Source of the DNA: Notospermus geniculatus
Taxonomy: Eukaryota; Nemertea; Pilidiophora; Heteronemertea; Lineidae
DNA: 64,000 nucleotides
NCBI GenBank assembly: GCA_002633025.1
Contig: NMRB01000061.1
Location: forward strand, 198,362-262,361
Direction: 5' to 3'
Part shown: in pieces, positions 32,301 to 39,315 of the stretch
Layout: each line of letters opens with the position of its first letter
Position numbering within the stretch: position 1 is the stretch's first letter
The notes under the pieces: model-generated
Seen by the model: only the letters and a program-made list of their open reading frames with translations
Told to the model about the DNA's origin: nothing
Databases searched by the model: none
Position numbers and translations under genes: made by a program

Positions 32301-32877
32301 GCGATTCTAGTCATTTTACCGTTTACTGATTTCTTCATCATCGCCATGGACATTGTACATTATTTATATAGCTCAACCATCCTTCATCCTTATCATCTTG
32401 GTTTCTTGTGCCGAATTCCCGGGCCGAATTGGCCCTTTGCCGTTAGCAAGGGTTGCATCGTGATGGCATCTGCATGCCTTTACGTGTAGTGAGTGCCCGG
32501 GAGTGAGTAGATGCGGCTTGGGTGCATTCCACCTGGCAGCCAAGCATATCTCTGTGGCCCCGATTACATACTTCTATGTAATAGGGGCCTGTGATATTCG
32601 AGCCTAACTGTGCATGAAAGGCGATGTTTGCATGTGGGAATTCACGCCGGTGAGCGTAGGCTTTCCCCCCTTTTTGGCATGTGCGGTAAGAGCAGGTGGT
32701 TCTCTTGACGCCATAACAGTTGACGGTTTAATCAGAAGAAACACTTTATTAGGCCTACTGGAAGTTTGTCAATACCTAACTTTTCTTTCAGGTGATTCAA
32801 GTGCCAGTGTCGGAGATGAGAAAGAATTAGGGTACTTCTTTGCGGGACCTTTATTGTGCTGGGGGACAGTTGGTTGA
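13921..32877 (+). CDS. Gene A: secreted PAN-EGF-TSP1(2)-SRCR-TSP1(15)-fibrinogen-like mosaic protein, 25 exons
   Basis: Exons: 13921-14310, 15712-15850, 16618-16797, 17089-17256, 17402-17560, 18521-18676, 19049-19219, 20757-20921, 21376-21540, 23402-23566, 23876-24040, 24415-24579, 25295-25459, 25640-25804, 25917-26081, 27107-27271, 28163-28327, 28431-28598, 28758-28922, 29140-29304, 29395-29568, 29791-29937, 30339-30579, 30904-31100, 32792-32877. They sum to 4356 nt and stay in frame: 1451 residues plus stop. Order: signal peptide, PAN/apple-like (to about 130), EGF (131-176), TSP1 1-2 (177-292), SRCR (293-397), TSP1 3-17 (398-1228), fibrinogen-like end (1229-1451). No transmembrane helix follows the signal, so it is probably an extracellular matrix or adhesion protein. 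Most TSP1 repeats keep WxxW and CxxS/TC, the C-mannose and O-fucose motifs. The C-terminus is paralogous to gene B. I know no named orthologue with this exact order; the role is unknown. Confidence 0.88.
14989..15221. repeat. Foldback element, AAGC(T/G)AGGAATCCAC termini, copy 1
   Basis: aagcgaggaatccacctgtg at the left and cagcagtggattcagctt at the right, same interior as 46068-46324. In the first intron of gene A. Confidence 0.8.
15712..15850 (+). CDS. Gene A exon 2: EGF-like domain
   Basis: 139 nt, phase 0 to 1, acceptor TTCTCAG, donor AGAG|GTATGG. Six cysteines in EGF spacing: CAKFPCQNDGLC then YECVCPEGWSGKTC. There is no N-terminal calcium-binding D-x-D/N-E signature, so it is probably not a cbEGF. 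Confidence 0.9.
16618..16797 (+). CDS. Gene A exon 3: TSP1 repeat 1
   Basis: 180 nt, phase 1 to 1, acceptor TTCTTACAG, donor GTAGGT. WEEWKPWSACSVSCGAG, RTRRC, LCPPKLCP. Full tryptophan ladder and six cysteines. Confidence 0.92.
17089..17256 (+). CDS. Gene A exon 4: TSP1 repeat 2
   Basis: 168 nt, phase 1 to 1, acceptor CCCTTTCAG, donor GTAAGT. WSDWSSWSDCSTNRSCGSG, RTRRC, PCESPSC. The loop between the first two cysteines is one or two residues longer than usual (STNRS). Confidence 0.92.
17402..17560 (+). CDS. Gene A exon 5: SRCR domain, N-terminal half
   Basis: 159 nt, phase 1 to 1, acceptor TTTTACTCAG, donor GTGAGT. VRLDGSSTYGEGRV, KWGQVCGAGLD, ADVICHQVGLP: the standard VRL-x-G....GRVE....WG-x-VC...A-x-V-x-C-x-x-LG pattern of scavenger receptor cysteine-rich domains. 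Confidence 0.92.
17787..17821. repeat. Perfect short hairpin in the SRCR intron
   Basis: aggacagtgtcagg and cctgacactgtcct flank a 7-base loop. This is a perfect 14-bp stem in non-coding DNA and the core of a small palindrome. Confidence 0.7.
18521..18676 (+). CDS. Gene A exon 6: SRCR domain, C-terminal half
   Basis: 156 nt, phase 1 to 1, acceptor CAATTTTCAG, donor GTAAGT. NPYFVGNFNCKGTE, IQRCEHGGW, CPGGPAKVKCVG. It completes the SRCR fold begun at 17402, and the split lies between the two conserved halves. Confidence 0.9.
19049..19219 (+). CDS. Gene A exon 7: TSP1 repeat 3
   Basis: 171 nt, phase 1 to 1. NGRWNCWSAWSKCSVTCAEG, ARTRQC, GDGRETRPCNPGPCP. The extra Cys in WNCW, between the tryptophans, is unusual and would be unpaired within the repeat. 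Confidence 0.9.
20757..20921 (+). CDS. Gene A exon 8: TSP1 repeat 4
   Basis: 165 nt, phase 1 to 1, acceptor GACCGGCAG (poor polypyrimidine tract), donor GTAAGA. DGEWYPWKDWSACTKDCGGG, KRTRVC, ECQKQPCP. Asp replaces Ser/Thr before the second Cys, so no O-fucose motif. Confidence 0.9.
21376..21540 (+). CDS. Gene A exon 9: TSP1 repeat 5
   Basis: 165 nt, phase 1 to 1, donor GTAAGT. DCSWKDWQAWGACNATCNTG, KARKRDW, KCNEQPCP. Divergent: Trp replaces the usual third Cys (RDWN instead of RxC), while an additional Cys sits before the first Trp (DCSW). Confidence 0.88.
21945..22026. repeat. Half copy of the GACCCCAACCGGGGTC dispersed repeat
   Basis: caagaagtcaatctccag, then a gaattcacgaattttcgacc stretch, ccaaccggggtctttttcaa and gtggaactttacaatctgaa. 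It matches one arm of the complete palindrome at 57926-58070. Confidence 0.75.
22841..22971. repeat. Foldback element, GGCCTGATTC termini
   Basis: aggcctgattcacaaagccc at the left and ggaatcaggcccc at the right; the inner arms gatcttagcactgcccgtat and atacgggcagtgctaagatc pair perfectly. It lies in the long intron between TSP1 repeats 5 and 6. Confidence 0.8.
23402..23566 (+). CDS. Gene A exon 10: TSP1 repeat 6
   Basis: 165 nt, phase 1 to 1. DGVWLPWNSWGTCSLKCGGG, RKKEC, GQDCSGEGTE, SCNDHPCP. Lys before the second Cys removes the O-fucose motif. Confidence 0.92.
23876..24040 (+). CDS. Gene A exon 11: TSP1 repeat 7
   Basis: 165 nt, phase 1 to 1. DGVWAPWAPWDSCTLSCGSG, ARSRQCDGPRHGG, ACNTVPCP. 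Acceptor CATTTCAG, donor GTAAGC. Confidence 0.92.
24415..24579 (+). CDS. Gene A exon 12: TSP1 repeat 8
   Basis: 165 nt, phase 1 to 1. DGHWQTWGGWTTCTATCGTG, RRSRTC, KHGGKNCTG, ECSTNPCP. Acceptor GTAATTTCAG; donor GTTAGT is weaker than average. Confidence 0.9.
25295..25459 (+). CDS. Gene A exon 13: TSP1 repeat 9
   Basis: 165 nt, phase 1 to 1, acceptor GCCATTTCAG, donor GTAAGA. NGYWKKWGSWQDCSKSCGGG, VRTREC, KHGGNDCVG, TCNEKPCP. It has no internal ATG, so an ATG-to-stop ORF scan would miss it; the repeat pattern and splice sites show it clearly. Close in sequence to repeat 10. Confidence 0.92.
25640..25804 (+). CDS. Gene A exon 14: TSP1 repeat 10
   Basis: 165 nt, phase 1 to 1. DGYWKRWGTWQDCSVSCGGG, RRTREC, KYGGNDCTG, VCGDKHCP. 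Its similarity to repeat 9 (YWK-W--WQDCS, GGNDC) suggests a recent local duplication. Confidence 0.92.
25917..26081 (+). CDS. Gene A exon 15: TSP1 repeat 11
   Basis: 165 nt, phase 1 to 1, acceptor TTCTGTTTAG, donor GTACGA. NGIWQKWETWTECTVSCSGG, RRRKCDGPRYGG, ACNTQNCP. The intron before it is only 112 bp, the second shortest in the gene. Confidence 0.92.
27107..27271 (+). CDS. Gene A exon 16: TSP1 repeat 12
   Basis: 165 nt, phase 1 to 1. DGVWTSWQSWMACTTTCGGG, KRTRGCTGPKHNG, ECGTQPCP. Donor GTGAGA. Confidence 0.92.
27330..27490. repeat. Degenerate tandem repeat, CCCCTGGGNATGCANGCGC units
   Basis: Three to four imperfect units of about 45 bp, each with cccctgg followed by a CATGCAxGCGC-like segment, and a C-homopolymer near 27466. 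It lies in the intron after TSP1 repeat 12. Confidence 0.5.
28163..28327 (+). CDS. Gene A exon 17: TSP1 repeat 13
   Basis: 165 nt, phase 1 to 1. DGMLTDWTVWSPCDKTCGTG, IRKRTC, QHGGKDCKG, ECLLKECP. The first Trp of the ladder is replaced by Leu. Confidence 0.92.
28431..28598 (+). CDS. Gene A exon 18: TSP1 repeat 14
   Basis: 168 nt, phase 1 to 1. MGEWGRWGGCSVSCGRG, RQRSRGNK, KHNGAECTG, GCGTVKCP. The third cysteine is replaced (RGNK) and an extra Cys lies at the start (DCVMGEW), the same swap as in repeat 5. Confidence 0.9.
28758..28922 (+). CDS. Gene A exon 19: TSP1 repeat 15
   Basis: 165 nt, phase 1 to 1. DGVFKPWSEWTTCPVSCGGG, TRTRDCDGPYHGG, SCNDKPCP. The donor GTTGGG is weak, but its position and phase match the other repeats. 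Confidence 0.9.
29140..29304 (+). CDS. Gene A exon 20: TSP1 repeat 16
   Basis: 165 nt, phase 1 to 1. NGQFNQWQEWSKCSKSCGGG, TRTRTCDGPYHGG, DCNTTPCP. Its CDGPYHGG is shared with repeat 15, which suggests a local duplication. Confidence 0.92.
29395..29568 (+). CDS. Gene A exon 21: TSP1 repeat 17
   Basis: 174 nt, phase 1 to 1. PGQWQEWGEWSRCSTTCGGG, VRKKEC, LDCVGKGSEYKVC, YICFP. It is the longest repeat of the second run and resembles the single visible TSP1 of gene B, which also directly precedes the fibrinogen-like unit. The intron before it is only 90 bp. Confidence 0.92.
29791..29937 (+). CDS. Gene A exon 22: fibrinogen-like unit, part 1
   Basis: 147 nt, phase 1 to 1, acceptor TCTTTTCCAG, donor G|GTGCGT. 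ARSCTEWKEKGMTESSGA, IDPDGRSPARYF, VYCDMEMEGGRG. Counterpart of the gene B exons 8737-8886 and 9910-10059. Confidence 0.88.
30339..30579 (+). CDS. Gene A exon 23: fibrinogen-like unit, part 2
   Basis: 241 nt, phase 1 to 2, acceptor CTTTTTACAG, donor ACAG|GTATCA. AHQLENATKISESS, LKYAHPDDFALNAF, ACKQYISWKCYG, VFLTYWSN. The intron after it is absent from gene B, where coding runs straight through. Confidence 0.88.
30904..31100 (+). CDS. Gene A exon 24: fibrinogen-like unit, part 3
   Basis: 197 nt, phase 2 to 1, acceptor CCAACTTCAG, donor GTCAGT. KYWGGAQPGSYKCGCGARGD, VCNCDKNTPEWLEDSG, VDLPITRFTTGDVG. The WGG...CxCG...C...CNCD...W..DSG...LP......GD series is diagnostic of the contactin-associated-protein fibrinogen-like region. 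Confidence 0.9.
31793..32153. repeat. Foldback element, about 360 bp, in the last gene A intron
   Basis: aaagccgagtgcagatcgac, then cttgcgactggaagcaactg at the left; ttgcttccagtcgcaag then gtcgatctgctctcggcttt at the right. The inner parts repeat gcgcacatcgac and cggcaac. No coding capacity. Confidence 0.8.
32792..32877 (+). CDS. Gene A exon 25: end of fibrinogen-like unit and stop
   Basis: 86 nt, phase 1, acceptor TTTTCTTTCAG, TGA at 32875-32877. GDSSASVGDEKELGYFFAGP followed by LLCWGTVG. The final G-P-L-x-C motif is where this domain ends in Caspr proteins, and the Cys completes the domain's cysteine set. A different ATG-less short exon near 31488 was considered and rejected. Confidence 0.8.
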
Positions 32878-34653
32878 TGAAGTCAAGATATGACCGAAGA
32901 AAACTATGAAATGTTGATGGGAAACGTAGAGAACCGGAACTGAAGCAGAGCCACATTACAGCAATTGGAATGTATATCCACTGACTTTTCTTAGGCTATT
33001 GTTGTACACAGACACCGTGAATTGTACATGTATGTGGATTTCACTGTAAACTCGTTTATTTTGCACCTACCTTCGAAGAGACCAGGGCCCGGTTGCACAA
33101 AAGCATACTAGGCGTAGTATCATTCTATCTCCTAGTTGGCTTCTAACTTTGTATGTGTTTGTACACAAAGTTAGAAGCCAACTAGGAGATAGAATGATAC
33201 TAAGCCTAGTATGCGTTTGTGCAACCGGCCCCAGATTCCACAGTCCACAATATCCTGGTGGTCAAATTGTTAGAAAGGAACACCCCCAAGGTGCCCTTGA
33301 CCACATTACATGTAACTTTATTTTATCATTGGTAGTCCTCTAGTCCTAGAATTAAACCATATCTGTACATAGCATCTTTGGTTTTGCTAGGACTACTAGT
33401 ATGCTACATCCCGATAGCATGTGCTAGCAGGTTATGTAATTAATGCGGGAACAACAGCAACTTCATTGTTCTGCGGTATGCTTGGGTATTTTTGCCATAA
33501 TTGCACGGAATTCGTTCAAACATGGTAGGGTGGTAAAGCTAGGGCGATGGTACACCCTAATAGGCTATGTAGGCCTACGCCAAGGCTAATCCATACACGC
33601 CGGTGTTACAATAAACTTTGACGTGATCACGACGTGAATAAATATCGGCCTCGTGCTTCTTTCGTCCTCTTCAGCCCTTTATTTCTTTGCCCACTTAACC
33701 CTTCTCTGCTGCTGAGAGATATCGAGGATTTCTCACAGGCCCCAGGCCTACATCAGTCTCATGAAAATAAATATCCTGGCCGAACTGGAGAGGAAAGACA
33801 TTTCTACACAAAAATATTCTCATCAAGAAACTTCCTTGGTGTTGCCATTCCGGCATTTGGCATCCACGTGGCCACTGCATCCCCATTCTAAAAATAACAC
33901 GTGATGTCAAAATGATGATCTATAAATAGATCCGCGTCAACTTTTATGCCGCAAAGATGGCTGCCAATACCGAAGTCTATGGGCGGTTCTTTCCGCAGAT
34001 TTAGACGTAGCTTGATTCAGACGTTTAAAGTAGGTGACGAGGAGGCTATAGAGCCTTTATTTTGTTTCAAACCAGTTTTTATTTCAGTAAAATGATTTTT
34101 CATTGTGAGTTACGCAATAAATACAGTTTATTTGTTACGATTCAGACGTTTAAGTTGTTTTCTTTACAAGTCCCCCATTTAGTTGTAGGCCTATACATAG
34201 GGGAGACCGGGGCTGGTTGTAACAGCGCTATCCACTGGGAAGGGCTGAGTTTCCTCACATATATTGACATTGATACCGGCCACCTTTGTACCAAAGGGCA
34301 TCTGAATGTCCGAATTGACTTTCCCAAAAATCGACAAAAACCGTTTTTAGTACATGAAAGTAAATGAAATGGTCCAGGGACCATGTGCTCACCTGGGTGT
34401 AAATGTACCGGAATCATGACCTGGCCTCAGTCATATTTGCAAAACATGCCACCTTAAGAGACTGACTGACAAACAGATGCCACACAATACCTAATGACCA
34501 ACTTATGCTAAGCCTCCTATTGGAGCCAGGCAATATGCTAAGCCTCCTACTGGAGGCGGGCATATAAAAACTTGAAAATCAGGGAGGACCTTAAGCTTGC
34601 ATCTTGAGAGGAACTTGCCATGCATTGCCATGGACGACGAAATGTATCCATCC
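32878..34653. other. Downstream of gene A; probable 3' UTR then intergenic
   Basis: AATAAA occurs at 33610-33615 and again near 33640, about 730 bp after the stop, so the 3' UTR may reach there. A 149-bp foldback (33084-33232) would then lie inside the UTR. No gene is recognisable in the remainder. Confidence 0.45.
33084..33232. repeat. Foldback element, GGGCCCGGTTGCACAAA termini
   Basis: agggcccggttgcacaaaag at the left, gtttgtgcaaccggcccc at the right; the inner arms ctatctcctagttggcttct and agaagccaactaggagatag pair perfectly around tgtatgtgtttgtaca. Confidence 0.85.
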
Positions 34654-35162
34654 AGGACATTTTTTGGAGGGACCGAAAATAGCTTCCGCCCGAAAATTAA
34701 GGTGTTTTTTCCTATTCGCCAGGCTTATTTTCGATTTATTGGATGGACCCAGGACATTTCTTGGAGGGACCGAAAATAGCTTCCGCCCGAAAATCAAGGT
34801 GTTTTTTCCTATTCGCCAGGCTTATTTTCGATTTATTGGATGGACCCAGGACATTTTTTGGAGGGACCGAAAATAGCTTCCGCCCGAAAATTAAGGTGTT
34901 TTTTCCTATTCGCCAGGCTTATTTTCGATTTATTGGATGGACCCAGGACATTTTTTGGAGGGACCGAAAATAGCTTCCGCCCGAAAATTAAGGTGTTTTT
35001 TCCTATTCGCCAGGCTTATTTTCGATTTATTGGATGGACCCAGGACATTTTTTGGAGGGACCGAAAATAGCTTCCGCCCGAAAATTAAGGTGTTTTTTCC
35101 TATTCGCCAGGCTTATTTTCGATTTATTGGATGGACCCAGGACATTTTTTGGAGGGACCGAA
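34654..35162. repeat. 97-bp tandem repeat (satellite), five full units plus part, runs into gap
   Basis: Units begin aggacattttttggagggac at 34654, 34751, 34848, 34945, 35042 and 35139, exactly 97 bp apart and nearly identical. Because 97 is not a multiple of 3, the same peptide appears in successive frames; this is not a coding gene. The array is cut by the N run, so its true length is unknown. Confidence 0.95.
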
Positions 35163-35475
35163 NNNNNNNNNNNNNNNNNNNNNNNNNNNNNNNNNNNNNN
35201 NNNNNNNNNNNNNNNNNNNNNNNNNNNNNNNNNNNNNNNNNNNNNNNNNNNNNNNNNNNNNNNNNNNNNNNNNNNNNNNNNNNNNNNNNNNNNNNNNNNN
35301 NNNNNNNNNNNNNNNNNNNNNNNNNNNNNNNNNNNNNNNNNNNNNNNNNNNNNNNNNNNNNNNNNNNNNNNNNNNNNNNNNNNNNNNNNNNNNNNNNNNN
35401 NNNNNNNNNNNNNNNNNNNNNNNNNNNNNNNNNNNNNNNNNNNNNNNNNNNNNNNNNNNNNNNNNNNNNNNNNNN
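35163..35475. other. Assembly gap, 313 N
   Basis: N run at the right edge of the 97-bp array, probably caused by it. Confidence 1.
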
Positions 35476-35990
35476 GATTTTCAGGTTACGCCCCCTGGCG
35501 GCCATATTGGATGTCCAATCGGGCCGAAACTTGGTATTTTTAAAGGTACCCCTCCAATGCATGTTTATGCAAGATATGAAGTTGCTCGGTGAAATAATGA
35601 CAAACTGTGGCAGGTTCGTCACTTTTGTCGAACTTTGACCTCTGTGACCTTGAAAAGTAGGTCCAATCAAAAACCCGTTATACATGTTATGTATCTTTAT
35701 TAGCTACACCTATGATAAAAATTTGGAGATGATCCAGTCATTAGTTCAGAAGTTATTGCACTTTTTGTGTTTTTGGTTTCCGCCACCTGGTGGCCAAACT
35801 GAGAGTCGAATGGGACCGAAACTTGGTGTCATGGGTCATCTGACCTAGGGGTATATACGTACCAAGTTTCAGATAGTTTCAGATCAATAGCTCCAGCGGT
35901 TACGAAACGTGCCCTGCTAACGGACAACGACGGACGACGACGACGACGGACGACGGACGCTGCACCATCGTAATAGCTCACCCCAGTAAG
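35476..35990. repeat. Dispersed interspersed repeat remnant with (ACGG)(ACG)n tail
   Basis: Two diverged motifs of the form gcc-cctggcggcca and gccacctggtggcca, each followed by a gggaccgaaacttggt-like stretch, a tgacctctgtgaccttga segment, and a tail of acgacggacgacgacgacga near 35930-35960. This looks like the 3' end of a non-coding retroelement or SINE-like repeat. No open frame of note. Confidence 0.5.
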
Positions 35991-36142
35991 CTAAAAATGA
36001 CCTGATCAGAAAATCTCTTCTGCTTCACTGCCTGTGCAGTTTTAGAAGTTTGTTTGGATACTATTTGAATAATGATGTAAAGCCTGTACAACTGGTCCAG
36101 AGTGATAAGGCCCACTTCCACATGCTTTGGTATTGCAGCCCA

Positions 36143-36435
36143 CAGTGGAGAGATTTTGTAACATTATTTTTAGCAATGAGAGACTTTGTTACGTTACAAA
36201 ATCTCTCCAGTGGTGAGATTTTGTTACGTTACAAAATCTCTCCAGTGGTGAGATTTTGTTACGTTACAAAATACAAAATCTCTCCAGTGGTGAGATTTTG
36301 TAACGTTAGATTTTGTTACGTTACAATGGATAGATTTTGTAACATTATTTTTAGCAATGAGAGACTTTGTTACGTTACAAAATATCTCCAGTGGTGAGAT
36401 TTTGTAACGTTACAAAATCTCTCCAGTGGCGAGAT
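36143..36435. repeat. Palindromic tandem repeat array, GAGATTTTGTTACGTTACAAAATCTCTCCAGTGGT
   Basis: About six imperfect units in which gagattttgt-acgttacaaaatctc is itself a palindrome centred on GTAACGTTAC, spaced by tccagtggt. Two units carry a longer insert (attatttttagcaatgagag). Short open frames here are repeat artefacts. Confidence 0.9.
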
Positions 36436-38560
36436 CTCACCGGCGCGCTGTTTTTAGGCGATAAAAATGATTACGGATTGAGCCAGTTAACGAATTTGAC
36501 CTTTGTTTTATGATCAAGTCATTCTGCAAGTCTTAATCTGAAACCAAATGTTGACATGAGAGATTCTTCAGAGAAAGCGCCAACGGTCGTGAGGTGGTGG
36601 CGGTCTTCATGATGGATCAATATCCACCTCCGTCCTTTGCCCTTCCTCAAGCCTGGTTCCTGGCTCAAGCCTAACGAAGTTGGAAATTTAACGCTAGTTA
36701 AGGACCCTAGATAATCAGTATAGTATCATGAGAAAGCAGTTGATCTTGATTTTAAAGCAGACACTTTTATTTGAATCAATAGCTTCCTATTCCATGGGAA
36801 TGATGAACGATCGATGTAACAATTCAACTATACTAACCGTAACAATGATACCGTATGTTATAACATGGAAGTATTCACCTAAGACAAACACCAATAATAA
36901 TCCAAGCTCTAAAGCATGTTCTTCCAAGCTAGCCGCACACAGTAACACAAAAAATGCTCAGATGTATTTTTCAGAGCCAGGGCTGAGATAAGAAACTTCG
37001 CAATGTGTGCTTGATGTCTCAGCCATATTTCTGTCTGCGGCACGTGCACTGCCCTGTTCCATAAATCCAGTCGATTTGATATTTTGTGCAGCCGCACACA
37101 GCTGGTCGCAGCCAAATCGATTATGCCCCAAATGAAGCTGCTCCAAATTCGTCTGAGCATTATTTTGAGCAGCTAGCTTTGGAATACCTGGTGGTTCACA
37201 TGTCAGATTTTCTCTTGATGTAGATTCTATATTTTGTGAAGGAGTTGCTGTACAGGGCGTAGGCCTACATTTGAACATATAGGACTTGAAGAAAGAGATT
37301 TTTTGTTCAGCTGCTGCCAACAAAAGTATAATGGACGCCAATTTCATTTTTTTGGATGACAATGGGTTTGTAGCCATTCTTTTTCTATCATTTGATGGCG
37401 CTGCGACCGTATCAACTTTTCCAGTGTGACGTTGTACGGAACGTCAACACGTTGTGGCTTCATGCTCGCACCTCGTATTGCCACGGAGATGACGTCCTGA
37501 AGACAATGACAAGGCCTGATACGGTCGCAGCGACATCTTTCCGTGGAGAAGTGGCGATAACCTTATTCAGTTTTAATAAGTTTAATAATTGAAAATCTTT
37601 ATAAGCTTTCAGGGCAGCTTTGCTGGCATGTGCCAACTAGTAGTAGTATACTAGCCCTGAAGAAGCTTCCTAAATGATTTAATCACCTTATGAGTGGCAA
37701 TTTGATTCCTAATCTCTCACAAAATGGCATTCTGCTATACCCGTTCAATATAATTTATAATAGCACAACTAAAATACATAATACAGTTACACTGGACACA
37801 CATACACATAAAATGTGTACATCAGTGCCTTGAATAATTTAGAAATATACAAGTGCACACTGAATTGGAATGCACAAAATGTGTCCTAAATACGTTTTGT
37901 AAACTAGGCCTATTTTTACAGTATGACAATAAAGGCTGGCGAGAAATTTACAAATGGTAACTACATCAAGAATACATGTACATGTAGGTCTTCCCGTTCG
38001 AATCGTTGAATCGATGCTACAGTTTACCCCGGTATGTCAGACTGTAAGTACTGGTATGCACATTTAAATTCACTACCATGACATTGTGAAGCACGGCAGT
38101 TGTTGTTTCAAAACTTCAAAATTAAACAACATTCTACATGTACATCAATACACCAAAAATTAAAGTATACTGGTATCACCATCTTCTACTTCGGTTCTCC
38201 TCTCCACTTTACCTTACTATTATATTAACCCTCTCTGCATTAACTACATGTAACAGAATCACAGATATGCTCATCTTGTCAACAATATCACTGCTTGTGC
38301 AGTGATCTTTGTACTTCCGGTACCGGTATCTCTCAAAGTCATTGTGTGTAAGAACCATTTCGATCCTCTTTTGCAGTCCTTAAAGCACGTTCTATTGGTT
38401 CTTTCCCTTAACCCTTTGCCAGAAGGTGACGTGCATTCATCTGCCTAGTATTCCAAACCTGACTGACTGATTAGCCATCTGCAGTCATCACAAAGTATCC
38501 ATCACATTCCTTGACTTATTTCTCTCACATAAAACCCAATCCAACAGTACCAACTTATCA

Positions 38561-38635
38561 TCTACCATCTTCACTCTACTCCTCCAAGAACATCTTCACT
38601 CTACTCCTCGAAGAACATCTTCACTCTACTCCCCT
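38561..38635. repeat. 26-bp tandem repeat, three units
   Basis: catcttcactctactcctcc-aagaa repeated with single differences, in the presumed PDE 3' flank. Confidence 0.75.
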
Positions 38636-38898
38636 GCAGAGGGCTAAAATCACAGCTCCGATTCAAGCTCAATTTTGAAACTTCTTTGGGCAACCTCGTA
38701 CCCTCTTCAATGGATCACATCCTGAGGACACCACGTGGCCAAAGAATCCACTATTTACAGGTTCCTTATATTCATGGCAGTGTGTCACACATCAGTTCAT
38801 GTCTGTGATCCAAAATTTCTCATGGCTTCCCAAATCCATGAAAACGCCATAAGAATTTCACTTGTAGCCTTCTCAACTTCAGGGTCATCTCCATTTCC

Positions 38899-38994
38899 AC
38901 TTACGACCCACAATGATCCACTTATGATCCACAGTGATCCACTTATGATCCACAGTGATCTACTTATGACCCACGGTGATCTACTTATGATCCA
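38899..38994. repeat. 21-bp tandem repeat, about four units
   Basis: gatccacttatgatccacagt units with a few substitutions. Confidence 0.8.
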
Positions 38995-39218
38995 TGTCAC
39001 AATTAGACTATGGACCACACAAACCCAACTCCTCCCTTTTTCCATTCCCCTGACCCACAGTGCCTTCTACAACACTGGCTGATGTCCAGCTCCTTGCTAA
39101 GATACAGTGTATTTACAATGATGATGATTCCTGAGTCCGAGTAACAACCATTGGCAATTCCAATGTTTTGTCAACCAGATATCAATATTGGTCGGTTCCA
39201 CCTGTCAGGAACCTCCCC

Positions 39219-39315
39219 CTAGCTGTCCTCCTCCTCCTCCTGTTCTTTCGCTTCTTGTGCTTCTTTTTCCTCCTTGTGTTTGTCTGCCAATTCTTTCCAA
39301 CGTTTCAAGTTGTCT
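39219..39315 (-). CDS. PDE10A: PDE terminal exon with stop
   Basis: 97 nt including TAG at 39219-39221, phase 2 in, acceptor [32 protein letters not shown] then an acidic Glu-rich tail ending EEEEDS. RDNL-x-x-W is the last helix of the catalytic domain as in PDE10A. The highly charged Lys/Glu tail is short. Confidence 0.9.

Larger units (their letters stand above)
36436..39218. other. Interval downstream of the PDE gene; no certain gene
   Basis: It holds the presumed 3' UTR of the minus-strand PDE gene, a 14-bp inverted pair ctgcgaccgtatca/tgatacggtcgcag (37399-37532), and short tandem repeats at 38561-38635 and 38899-38994. A minus-strand frame of 139 codons (36958-37377) has no recognisable domain and is not annotated as a gene. 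Confidence 0.5.

Noticed and set aside
32409-32432. ccgaattcccgggccgaattgg, resembling cloning adaptor sequence
   Set aside because: Too short and imperfect to call contamination; the surrounding sequence is like the rest of the intron.
34604-35638. Series of overlapping open frames with the peptide GPRTFFGGTENSFRPK
   Set aside because: Product of the 97-bp tandem repeat, which shifts frame each unit; the longest frame continues through N.
34654-36435. Regularly spaced repeats considered as a CRISPR array
   Set aside because: Units are contiguous satellites without unique spacers, in an animal genome.
36958-37377. 139-codon minus-strand open frame
   Set aside because: Starts with a hydrophobic stretch but has no recognisable domain, no splice or homology support, and lies in repeat-like sequence.
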